Below are positions 1-10,680 of a stretch of 64,000 bases of DNA, piece by piece. The translations under genes were made by a program, and so were the position numbers. The notes under the pieces are model-generated. The model had not been told where the DNA came from, made no database searches, and worked only from the letters and a program-made list of their open reading frames with translations. Origin of the DNA: Eupeodes corollae (taxonomy: Eukaryota; Arthropoda; Insecta; Diptera; Syrphidae). Within the stretch, counting starts at the first letter, position 1. Each line of letters opens with the position of its first letter. Location: assembly GCF_945859685.1 (NCBI RefSeq), contig NC_079149.1, positions 119,943,575 through 120,007,574 of the forward strand, read 5' to 3'.

Positions 1-99
1 ATGAAATTAAGTAAAGAGATAGTTTGAGAGTTAAGAAAGGACATGAGTTATTATTGCCCTCGGGAAAACAACGCATTCCCATGAGAAAAATTACTTTCC

Positions 100-690
100 T
101 TGTTCAAATCCATCCTGCTTATAAACATGGGCAATCAGGAGTGGTTGTGTGAGAGGGCAATTTTAGCTCCAACTAATGAGATAGCTGGCCAGATAAACGA
201 ACAAATTATGTCGGACGTGGAGGGAGATATCGTCGAATACCTCTCAGTAGACATCGTTATGGACACGGAGCAAGTAACATCATACCCCATAGAGTTTTTT
301 AATTCTTTTAATTATCAGGGGTGCCTTCTGAAAAGTTGAGATTGAAGGTTGGTGACTCAATCCTGTTAATGAGAAATCTTGACACACCAAAGTTATGAAA
401 TGGTACACGGCTACAGATTACTCACGTAGGACGAAATATTATAAAAGCTATAATCATGACTGGAATAGCGAAATAAAAAAATTGTAATTCCATGAATTCC
501 GATAATTCCCACCGATTTGCCGTTTCAGTTTAAAAGAGTGCAATTTCTTCTGAAAGCAGCATTTTCAATAACAATAAATAAAGCTCAGGGGCAAACGCTG
601 TAAGTTGCAGGTGTATATTTTGGAAAAAAATAACTGTTTTTCCCATGGACAATTATATGTAGCGTGTTCACGAGTCTCAAACCCACAGTA
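100..690 (+). pseudogene. Helitron Pif1-like helicase C-terminus, broken
   Basis: Translation gives the characteristic end of the Helitron helicase: NQEWLCERAILAPTNE near 130-180, LKVGDSILLMRNLD after about 340, IIPTDLPFQFKR near 500, and the late helicase motif INKAQGQTL near 566-602. These blocks sit in different frames and are separated by in-frame stops: the first open stretch ends at 339, and another stop falls in the QGQTL segment. The gene cannot make a full helicase. In intact elements this protein unwinds DNA and works with a Rep nuclease domain, which would lie upstream of this window. Confidence 0.75.
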
Positions 691-714
691 ATCTATCTTT
701 TTCTTTAAATGTGT

Positions 715-736
715 TAACCTAACCTAACCTAACCTA
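715..736 (+). repeat. Short CCTAA tandem (4 units)
   Basis: Four consecutive AACCT units sit in the 3' noncoding part of the Helitron. The unit equals the canonical insect telomere repeat (TTAGG on the other strand), but the array is tiny and internal to a transposon, so it is not a telomere. Shorter CCTAA-like runs also occur near 28230 and 59727. Confidence 0.6.
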
Positions 737-874
737 TGACAATCACACTTAGTATGGCCTCATCCCATCTCGGCACAATTTAAACATACGTACAAAAAAG
801 TACAGCCCAGGTTTTTTCATACTACTATCCAAACAAAAAATCTAATGCGGACGAAGTCGCGGGTAAAAGCTAGT

Positions 875-3800
875 TAGTAATGAATAACAAAATTAGAGCT
901 TGATAAGTAAACATAAAAATGTACATTTTTTAACAAAACTCCTTGTTTTCTCTTGAAAAACTTAAATTTTCACATCATAATAATTTTTAAGACAAAAAAT
1001 TAAAATTTTTTGGTGTGGCAGATAAGCTCGATACGATTGAAACCTTTTAAGAGAATATTTGCCTAGTTATTGCTGAAATAGACTGCATCTATGCTGAAAA
1101 AGTGGTCGAAGACTGAGCCTCTCAGCTGGAAATTATTCGAACCACTTGCCCGAAATCATTTTTAAAATATAAGGCAAACCCTTATCTTTATAATAGAGCT
1201 AAATTCTTAACAATAGATGAGTTGTATGAGTTTTAATTTATCTAGAAAATGAAAAGTCCAAAAAAGCAGCTTCTATATGAGTATCACATTCGATTTAAGT
1301 ATTTTAATTCAATGACAAATTTAAATTTTTTAAGCATTTGTCTGGTTTATTAATAAAGAAGTTTTATCAACTACTTCCACTTTTAAATTGATTTTTCAGT
1401 TAAATTGAGGTCATTTAAAGTTTATATATATTCCACACAATTTTTGTTTTCTTCAGGAACTTTAACAATTTTTTCTACACTACATTTCCGCACTACATTT
1501 TAAACTTTCATTTTGAAATTTGTTTTTAAATTTCCAACGATTTAAAGCGATTAAAATTTTTCTGATACTTCCAACTTCTTCTTGTAAGCTCTCAACAGGC
1601 AAGTTTTGAGTCTAACAAAATCGATTCACGACATCATTCGGAGGAAAATACTTTTTCTCGATAGTGCGAATATAGTCTTTTAATGAGTTCCACCAAAAAA
1701 TATATAATATAGAAATCACATTTTCAATTTGAAGTGAAATTTCGTTGAAACTTACGATAGCTTTTTTCAGCGAACAAACATTTAGTCAGGTAAAATTGAT
1801 ATTACGTATGGATATTTAAAATTCTAAATCAGTCTAACTCAAAAGTTTGATTAATTAACATTATTTTTTTGAATCAAAAATTGCATCAACAGAAAATTTT
1901 TTAAATGTAAAGCCACAAAATCTAAACTTTCAAAATATTTTGATTGGTACTTGCTTTCAAATGTTAAGATGTTCAGATTTCCTACAGTTGTAATCACTTT
2001 AAATTGTATACGATCTACTTCGTAAAATTTTATATTTCTGACAGTATAATACCAACTTATGTTATAAAATAAGTTAAAAAATATATTATTTCGATTTTTC
2101 TTACCCCAAATTTTGATTAAAATTCAGTAAAATAAAGTATGGAACACTCACCTGCAAAGAAAGAAAAAGAAAATATTTAAAATGTTTTCAATAAATTTAA
2201 TTAAAACCAACATTAAGATTTAAATAAACATGCCATTCACATCCTCAGACATTACAATAATAAATAACTTATACTTTATTCAGAAATACCTTACCCACCC
2301 ACCATGTTTCAATTTCGGATGCATTCAAATTATATATAAATCTACATCAGAATCTTGTAAAAATACTCGTAGATCCTCCGAAACAGAAACCAAAAAAGAG
2401 ACCAAGTGAAAGGTTCAGAAAAATTAACACAACAAATTCAACCCTTGGACATGGTATTTTTAATTACAAAAAGATGTAAAGACTCGAATAGTGCATTAGA
2501 GCGGTCATGTTCGATGGAAACCACAAAAATGTTCTTAACCATCACCATGCACAACACCACCACCGACCGCCGCCATCACTTCTTCTCTTGTTTCACCTGT
2601 GAAGAGTCGGTCATCGTTGGTCTTTGGCCGCAAACTTAGACTTCTCTTCAAAAAAAAGGTCCAAAACTTGAACACATTTTATAAAATATAAAAAAAAATC
2701 AAGACCAAACCTTTAAGGAATTCACAAGAGCATAAATGAAAGGAACAACGTAGAAGAAAAAAAATATGGGGGTATCTCGAAAATACAACCATAATATAAA
2801 CCTTATCGAATTCTTAATTAAAATAAAATGCCGAATCAAAATAAAATAAAAACGAAGCATGAGAAATTTAAAAACTCGTTTTTTGAAGGAAGCATTGAAC
2901 AACAAGACGAACTTTCGACTGAACTAAAGGTTGCACTTAAATTACCATAACAATCCGATTTAAGGTTTAAAAAAAAAATAATATCTCAGGGAATCCATAC
3001 AGATGTTCCTGACTTATCCTAGACTCAGAACTAACCTAACGTATTTCTCATCAAAAGAAAAGAAAGGAAAAAGAAAAGAGTCCCAACATTCATCGTAGGT
3101 AATGACAAATAAATTTCCAAATGACACATTTTCTTATCTCATCATCCAAAAACCTAGTCACCTATCTAACTGAATTCTTTTTTTCCTTTCTCGAAGTCAT
3201 CTGTCGTCCATTCCATACTCAACTTATTCAGTAGCAAATTCCCTGAATTAGATTGGATAGCACGACAGGGACGTATTCTGATCGTCTCCAGAGCCAACCG
3301 ATCCACTGACGACGACGACGTGTGTCTACTTAATTAAAAACCTCGTGTTAAAAGTGTGTTTAATTAAAATGCGTCCTCAATCGATGAAGATGGTGTATTC
3401 CAAAGGTATAGGTATATAAAAATATTGAGAAAAAAGGTAGAATTATTTATTTTTTCCTTCCTTTGCTTCATTAGGGATGTGTTAGGGAGTCTCTTTTTTT
3501 TATTAGTTTTCTTTTCTTATTTTTATCGATGATTGGATTCAAGAATCAAGGCGAAATTGCTTACGAAAAGCAAAAAAGGGAAACGGTTGGAGGAATCAAT
3601 TTTTAAATTTAGAAGGGAGCGAGAGTGGGAAGATACACCAAGTTCTATACCACATCCTCTATTCTTTTTGTAGGTAGGTATATGAGTATATTGTGCGGAA
3701 GGTAATATCCGCTGAAATTTAAGGAGATAAATTTCGTAGCCTTACTTTAACGAACGTTAGTTATTGAAGCAGTCTTTAGAAAATGACGTTTTTGTAGGAA

Positions 3801-4070
3801 TTTATGAGACAGTGGCTTAAGTTTGTAAAGGCTTTAATTTTAAATCAGTTCGTTTTACAAACTTCTTAATGTTACATTTTTTAGGATCAAAAAAGAAACT
3901 AAGGCGAGTGCTTTCTTCAAAATGAAAATATGTTAATTATTGTGTATTTTTTAAAATATGAAAAACCGTTTTTTGTTTAGATTTGAAAAGTTTTTCAATA
4001 AAGTTTAAAAAAAGAAGTAAAAGACACAAAATGTGATTTAAATAAAATAGTGATAAATTATTTAACTATT
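875..4070. other. AT-rich stretch without a clear gene
   Basis: Very AT-rich DNA with stops in all frames and no recognisable protein similarity. A GC-richer patch at about 3240-3410 could be a 5' exon and is listed separately. Open frames at 2406-2639 (+) and 2699-2905 (-) have low-complexity products that I do not recognise. Confidence 0.5.
3369..3405 (+). other. Possible first coding exon (weak)
   Basis: A GC-richer patch resembling a fly 5' leader precedes an ATG at 3369 that opens MRPQSMKMVYSK, followed by AAAG and a GT at 3406-3407 (GTATAG). The donor is weak because its fifth intron base is A rather than G. No downstream exon could be linked and the peptide was not recognised. It could equally be noncoding DNA. 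Confidence 0.18.
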
Positions 4071-4202
4071 ACAGAATACAGAATACAGAATACAGAATAC
4101 AGAATACAGAATACAGAATACAGAATACAGAATACAGAATACAGAATACAGAATACAGAATACAGAATACAGAATACAGAATACAGAATACAGAATACAG
4201 AA
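4071..4202 (+). repeat. Heptamer satellite, unit ACAGAAT
   Basis: A head-to-tail array of the 7-bp unit ACAGAAT runs for 132 bp, about 19 copies, with no unit variation that I can see. Since 7 is not a multiple of 3, every frame reads as a 7-residue peptide repeat (CILYSVF on the minus strand). The 72-codon open frame over it is therefore an artefact. Perfect homogeneity suggests recent expansion. Confidence 0.9.
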
Positions 4203-4963
4203 CGAACTCGAAAAACATTTTAAGTTAGCTCCAGATAAATTAAAAAGATTAGTGTTAAATTTTAAACAGCTCATTGGCAAGGACTTATCATTTTTCTAGT
4301 TTTTATAAATTCGTTTAGTATTCCAAAATGTTGATACTTTACTGATAGTAAAAAAGTGATTTTGTTTTACTAGAAAGTATGCATTCTAAACATTTCTAAA
4401 AAATGTAAATTCGTTAAAATCAAACAAACTTTTAATCTTGGTAGAAAATCAATTAATTTGAGTGTCAGAAACTCAGAATTCATGTGACTTTAGCAAATTA
4501 ATAAAAGTCAAAGAATACTAAAAGATTATAAGGTGCTGATATCGTTTAAAACTATAAATATTATCTTTTGAGCATTGTAAATTACTAAAGAGGACTTATA
4601 ACTTTAGTAAATCCTTTAAAATGTTGCAATTTTATGTTTATGATTTTCAATGTTTTTAAGGCATATCTGCATCTTTTTATTATCGCAGATGTATTTGTAA
4701 ATTCAATTGATTACGATTTATGTCACCAATAGCTTTTGTTACGGTGTACATTTTGGTATTGAAAACAGCTAATTAAAACGCGTTTAATGCATAAAATAAA
4801 AAGTGTCACCAACGTCACAAATTTTTAAAATAACAACAAAATTAACAAGTATTCAATGACAACAAAAATACCAAGGTTTTAAATTTAAATGTCAAATTGA
4901 ATGTATAGTAATTTAAAGAGTGTGTCACACTCGTTACGAATATGCACTTCATACTTTTATCAA
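4203..4963. other. AT-rich stretch, nothing recognised
   Basis: No coding potential, RNA gene or transposon end could be identified between the heptamer array and the retrotransposon fragment. Confidence 0.5.
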
Positions 4964-5085
4964 ACTTACTTACTTTAGGTGGCGCTACAGTCCTGTGTTA
5001 ACTAGGGCCTCACCCAACAAACTTCTCCATCTAGCTCTGCCCCTAGCTAGATGTCTCCAGTTTCGCGCACCAAGTTGGGTGAGGG
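4964..5085 (-). mobile_element. Non-LTR retrotransposon 3'-end fragment
   Basis: About 120 bp matching, on the minus strand, the last part of the element at 57687-59148. Shared features are the segment encoding the ORF C-terminus (GCGAAACTGGAGACA), the sequence just after the stop (ACTGTAGCGCCACC), and the tandem TAAG tail. It is a dead 5'-truncated copy, as expected from incomplete target-primed reverse transcription. The small plus-strand frame across it (4920-5114) is a shadow. Confidence 0.8.
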
Positions 5086-8000
5086 TTAATTCCACATTTT
5101 CTTATTTTTATTAGCGAAATTTCCTGTTATTGTAAACGGGTATTCTATTTGCACACCCAATTCATTTAAAATGTATGTTTTTTTGCAGTTAGGTTACACA
5201 CCAACTGTCACAAAAATGCCCTTTAAATGAGGATGCGTTTTTCAACTATTGTGCTAAATGAAAATATTTTGCATGTTTTGTTGAAGTCACATTCTCAACA
5301 GAGAAAATTGTCGCCTTGGAAATATTTAAAGGTTACTATTTGAAAATTAAATCTATACAAAGTTGTCTTATTTCAAATTGTGACATTTAACGTCACAAGA
5401 AAACTTATTTTACAAGATATAACATTTTCTTTTTCAGTGAGTGCTTTTGTTAAAATAATTTCATAAAATGTAGTTTTTAGCATATATTTTGTCACATATG
5501 TACGTAACATACAACTTTTTCACGCTATTTAAATTGTTGAAACTTCAGAAACAAAGAAATTGATATTACTAAACGGAAGTTTACTAAAGAAAAATTGAAT
5601 TTATTTAAATTATTTTTTAAAGAATTAGTCACATTATTATTCCTCTCTTTACTTCGAACTCGTACTTAGTCATATAAGTAACATGACATTTATAAAGTCG
5701 TAACAATTAAAAAAAATGTTGGACAGTTCTTTTATTGTTATTATTAAAGTTGTCTTTAAAATTATTTTCTAAGTAGAAAGTATCACAATAGATGGCCAAG
5801 ATGTAACCTTTATCGTTTCTTGACAACAAATTGACATGAAACTATAAGTGATTAGAAGCAATAGATCAAAACATAAAATCTTATTTTACTTTTGCTTCAA
5901 AACTTACAAAAACCCTCGTGCTAAAGCCTAGTTTATGTTTACGTTACTTTTATTAATGGACCACCCTGTATAAAAGACTTTAACCTCCGGTGTAATAGCC
6001 TTGAATTGATATACATATTAAAAAATAGTCTATCATTAAAACTTTAACTTAAGTGAGAAGCCTCACTTAATCACTGACCAAATGAAATAGATACTTCAAT
6101 CTCTGGAATAACCTTGTTTAGTAAATGATCACCTAACGAGCTTTTCCTGTTCAAAAATAAAAAGACTCACGGGCTACAGATTAGCCTTCGAGAAAAAAAA
6201 CTATAATTTATAACCGCTGTGAGAAAAATACTATAATACTACGTTAAAAATTCATTAAAAAACATATCAAACCCAACAACAAAAACATTAATATCTCTTA
6301 AGTTCCATCCATAAATCACCTTAAACGTTGTCGGTCGTACAGTTCTTAGTTCTCATATATCTTTTACAAATAACCAAAACAATTTATGTCAAAATCAAAC
6401 ATAATTTTCGAAGTAAACAAAAACTCATGTAACGTGCCCTGGAGATAAAAATAAAAGAGATCACATATCACACCGTTTTACATTTACGTTTATATCAATA
6501 TCAATATCAATCTATTTCATATTTTCGGCTTGAAATTATAAATTTTATTTTTATGATTGCATTTAGGATTTTTCAGATATGGATATGGAGCAAAACTACT
6601 TGAAAAGTCACACTTGCTTACGCAGCACAGCCAGCAGTTGGATGGACTCTTGCTGTGCACAGCCCAAACACACGTGATAAGAATCAACCTCACAAATCCA
6701 GTTTGGTCATCTGGGATTTTTGAATCTACATGACTACGAATATATATAAAAAAGAAGAGATATTAAACGCTGAGATCGCGTTAAAGACCTTCGTCGGTAT
6801 CACCCCAACGAATGACAGTTTGACCCTAAACCTGTCAAAATCAAACTCTACATTATGTAAATTATTTTAAAGAGGACGAGACGGGCGCAGGGACGGGCAA
6901 TGATTTACCTCACTTTCTTCTTCTCTTTTCCTTTACCCTCTCAATTTCAGTGTGGAAATGACATGAAACAGCAAAGAAATAAAAATAACAAAACAGACAT
7001 TTAGTTCTTTTTATTTTCTTAACTTTAAATGTGACATTTTATCACGGCAATAATCGATGGAATGAGTATTCTCGTTCGTAATAAAATCACTTTTTATGAC
7101 CGACAATAAAATTGTATATTTATGGTGATTTTATATGAAATTGATCTTGGTTGCTGAAGTGAAAAGAAAATAATAACTTCATGCGAATGACTTGAATTGA
7201 GTTTCCACCATCACATCTCATGGAATTAAAGATGATCCACTTTAAGTAGAACAAATCAAAACTTATAGCGACACATTATATTTATTGCCTGAACGGAAAT
7301 CATTTTGCATATGTCGGGAATAAAAATACACACTTAACGTGGATTTCCGTTTGGGTTTAATAAAAGCCAACATCTTTTAAGAAGGAAGTCGTTAACATTA
7401 GACAAATAATATTACAGCGCACATTTTTAAAGATTTTTGCTTTGTTAAATTTATGAAATAAGCTGATTCAATAACGAGTTCTTTCGAAAAGTTTGCATAT
7501 TTACTTTTGTTTGTGTTTTTTGCTGACACTTTCAAAACAAAATGTTTGTTTTTGTTTTGTTTTTTTGGAAGACCGGCTTCTGAGAAAATTTAAGGAAACA
7601 GCGTCAACAGAATAATTTCGTGGGAAGCTATACAATTTTAAAGATCACAAATTAGTTTGACTTTTAAGCTTATTTGAGGTTTTAAAAAATGGCTTTATGC
7701 AAATGATTCATTTTTCTTTTTTTTTAGTTTTTCGAGGATTATTTTCTTTTCAAACTTTAGACATACTGGTTTTAGTAAGATGCGTTGTTTTTGTTTAAAC
7801 TTAAAATTACACTGACGGCCGGTGTGGTTATATAGCTTTATTTCGTTCTTGAGAAATGACCTCAAAGTGACTTTATTTAAATTGCAATAACGTTATGCGT
7901 TTTGAAATACAATTTGGAAAATAGAACTTGCAACGTCAGAGATTTTAAGCAAAGTTAAGGATTTAAGTAAGATATAACTTCCTTCTGAACCGCAAGCACA

Positions 8001-8275
8001 TACACTTTAAGACCTTATCGAATAAGAATATCAGAAACATAGAAAAACAATAGAGACATTTTAATACAAAGCTGATAGTAGATTAAACTGTAGAAAGCTT
8101 AATTTTTCAACTTCAACTTAACCACAGTTAAATTTGGTTATAAATCAAGGTAAAGTTAACTAAGAAAGACTTGTAGTGAAGTATAAATATGAAAATATCA
8201 AAATCAAAAACATCTGTTTAGTCAACTCTTTTAAAAGCCCCATACATAGTTTGAGTTAACTTGGATTTAGCTTTG
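5086..8275. other. Gene-free AT-rich stretch
   Basis: No exon or RNA gene was recognised. A short GC-richer patch at 6590-6680 has GCACAGC/GCTGTGC inverted words but no convincing precursor hairpin. A sequence resembling a mariner terminal repeat lies at 5951-5972. Confidence 0.5.
5951..5972 (-). mobile_element. Solo mariner-like terminal repeat remnant
   Basis: Read on the minus strand this is TATACAGGGTGGTCCATTAA, which resembles the ends of insect mariner-type transposons, including the flanking TA. No partner repeat or transposase was found nearby, so it would be a solo relic or a chance match. Confidence 0.3.
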
Positions 8276-8451
8276 AAATGGCGCTGAAGCTGAGCTGTGG
8301 AAGTTCAACAAATTAAGGTAACAGATCGAAGAAAATTAAAACTTGGTTCCGAATATAATATTAAAATGGCGCTGAAGCTGAGCTGTGGAAGTTCAACAAA
8401 TTAAGGTAACAGATCGAAGAAAATTAAAACTTGGTTCCGAATATAATATTA
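8276..8451. repeat. Perfect 88-bp tandem duplication
   Basis: Two adjacent copies, 8276-8363 and 8364-8451, are identical base for base. The unit starts AAATGGCGCTGAAGC and ends GAATATAATATTA. It does not encode a continuous protein. Identity in an AT-rich noncoding region implies a recent duplication or an assembly artefact. Confidence 0.9.
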
Positions 8452-9420
8452 CAGTTAAATTTAAGAGAAAGGATTTAAGTTTTTTTACACTTACCAGACT
8501 TTTTGTAGAACGCTCAAGTTAAAAAAAAAAAACAAGTAAATCAACAAATGTTAAGTCCTTTTTTACGTTTCTAATTTTTGTTTGCATCTAAGAGAAAATA
8601 TGAATATGAAAAAATATGAACTTTGGACTAAAGTAATCATGTAACCGGGTTTTCCATTGAAAAATATCGGGAAAATTTGCCCAAAATAACCTGTTCTTTT
8701 CTTAAAAGGGTCACTCTAAAGTGGGGTACTCTTAATAAAAGTGACCCATAGTTAAAAGTTCTATGAGCAAAAGGGCTCGATTTTTCCTTAAACGGATTTC
8801 TGTTTAATTGATTTTATAAGAAATTGTACAGGAAACTGTCAACAGTTAAGAAAAATTGGTTAAAATGAATGTGAACAAAAAGTGTCAGATAACCGAGATT
8901 TTTCTTATTCAGTTTTCTTTTAAGTGGATTTCTCTTAGGATTATTAGTAAAAGTAAATGAGTTTTTCTTAGACCAGTTGTATTTTTATTCGTTTGTATTT
9001 TTTGGAAATAAATTCTTTAATCTTTTTACAGCTGACGAAGTTACAATCAATCTTTGTTTAAAACGGTTTAACGGTTAGCACGAAGCTTTGAATAGTTCTT
9101 TTAAAAAATGGTTAAACAATAAAACTTGTTTTTCTTTTGGGTAATTTTCCCTTTTTTTAAATAAACTGTCAGCTGTCAATTCTTAAACTTTCATAGTTCT
9201 ACCCAACAAAATTGCAAGACATCTGACATCTAAGTCAAGATGCTAAATTTCATATTTTCTACTTCTTCATTTAACTTCCATCAGCATCTGTTTCCAATTC
9301 AACTAGAGTTTTATATGTAAACCAATAAACAATCCCACTCAATCTGTTTTTTAAGAGATATATTGAATATAAATTGAGAAGTGAAGCTCCTGTCGCCAAC
9401 GCTGATGCTGTCTGCCCAAT
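8452..9420. other. Gene-free AT-rich stretch
   Basis: Nothing recognisable. It includes paired CTGTCAGCTGTCA words at 9166-9178, a motif seen again elsewhere in the window. Confidence 0.5.
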
Positions 9421-9424
9421 CAAG

Positions 9425-9978
9425 TATAAAACCGAACAGAGGCGACAATATGACGCGTAATCTAAATTCAATTCGTTCTTTCCGTTCCATATTTTTTTTC
9501 TCGTTATTGTTGTTGTTGTGATTTTTTTTTTGCGAAAGTTCCTTTTCCTTCCTCGAGCGACGACGACGATGCAACGATCGAACGTTAGTCCTGTTTTGTT
9601 TTTACCTTTTTCTGTTTTGCACTGCCCTACCTCTTTATTTATACACATTTTTATTTTCGTGAAAAAATTGGAGATGACATCTACACGTGTATTCAAACTC
9701 CTCTGATGCGGGCTGAGGATCTCGAATTTCAGGTATACACGAGTAGCAAACAGCAAGCGAAGTGTAGCAACACCGTGCTCCGTGGTGGCAGCAGCCAAAC
9801 CGCCAACAGCAGCAATCCCTCCTTCCCGAGTCCCCAGGTTAACACCAAAAACAATGGAAAACCAAGGATCAAAAACGACCAAAACAAAAAAGGTTAAAAC
9901 AAAAAACCGGACAGCCACGAACCAAGCACCAATTTACCAGGGGGGATAGAAAAGAGAAAGAGAGGAGACAAAAAGCAG
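9425..9978 (+). promoter_or_regulatory. Candidate promoter and 5' noncoding exon
   Basis: A TATAAAA box at 9425-9431 is followed by a GC-richer transcribed-looking segment with CGA, CAG and CAA triplet runs, and a plausible splice donor CAG|GTAAAG at about 9978. This layout fits a fly 5' leader exon on the plus strand. No matching downstream exon was found. A 215-codon frame runs across it on the minus strand (9918-9271), but its product is low in complexity and unrecognised. Confidence 0.25.
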
Positions 9979-10680
9979 GTAAAGTATGGCAGTGGCCCTT
10001 TTGGCTTCATACGTTACTTTAATGTGAGATCACCTCTCATGGGGCTTTTGTTTTTTGATTTCTCGCATTTGGCAGCCGATCGGTTTATACGATTCAAAAC
10101 AGAGGCAGCAGCAGCTAAAGCTAAAGCCAAAGCCAGCATTGGCCACATGCCCCATAAATACTGAAACGTCGCAGCATTTTGTGGCGACTGCTTTTGGTTT
10201 TCGACCCATAAAAACAACACCACCAACAACAACAACAAGGACACATCTCGTAGTTTTGCACATTTCAAAGCCCAAGACTAAGAAGGCGGTATCTTTGCTG
10301 GGGCTATTACTACAACGACAACAAAGATGGCAGCAGACGTGGCTTTGGCACATTCATTGTGAAGCCCTTCTGAGGCCGCCACAAATTTAACACACCGCAG
10401 AACGTCTTGAGTGTCCGTCTACCGCTGGGCCAAAGGATTTATAGTTCTCCAATCCAAGCACCAACCACATGAATAGAGAGTACACAAAAAAAGTCCGTTT
10501 TCTTAACTTCAATTCTGGCAATGAAGTTGATGCCGAAGTTGATGATGATGATGATGGTAAAGGATCGATTCTATTGAAAGTCTCACTCGAGACTTCTTTC
10601 TTCTTATTTTGCAATATTGTTCGTCTGGGGAAGTCGTATACGCATTGCGGGATAAAGGTTTAATATATCACTCTGATTTA
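9979..10680. other. GC-richer island, possible enhancer
   Basis: A patch clearly richer in GC than its surroundings, with runs of CAG, CAA and GAT triplets, overlapping unrelated open frames on both strands, and three (T)TTAT(G/A)-type homeodomain-like words (CCCATAAA twice, GATTTATAG once). That mixture is typical of conserved noncoding DNA in flies rather than of exons. No protein family was recognised in any frame. Confidence 0.25.

Larger units (their letters stand above)
1..873 (+). mobile_element. Helitron, 3' part (decayed)
   Basis: The window starts inside a Helitron rolling-circle transposon read on the plus strand. Its 3' half of a Pif1-type helicase is recognisable up to about 690. 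The element ends at the CTAG of 870-873, followed by a T at 874. Helitrons typically end in CTRR inserted next to a host T, and a GC-rich block with a short stem (848-862) just upstream fits the usual terminal hairpin. No target duplication is expected for this class. The 5' end lies outside the window. Confidence 0.75.

Noticed and set aside
715..736. CCTAA units as a telomeric remnant
   Set aside because: Only four units, inside a Helitron 3' region; not evidence of a telomere.
4062..4280. 72-codon frame with a CILYSVF repeat
   Set aside because: Produced by the 7-bp satellite; the same peptide appears in any frame.
9271..9918. 215-codon minus-strand open frame starting MAVRFFVLTFFVLVVF
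   Set aside because: Length is notable, but the product is low in complexity, has no recognised domain, and lies in an island with competing frames on the other strand. Not annotated as a gene.
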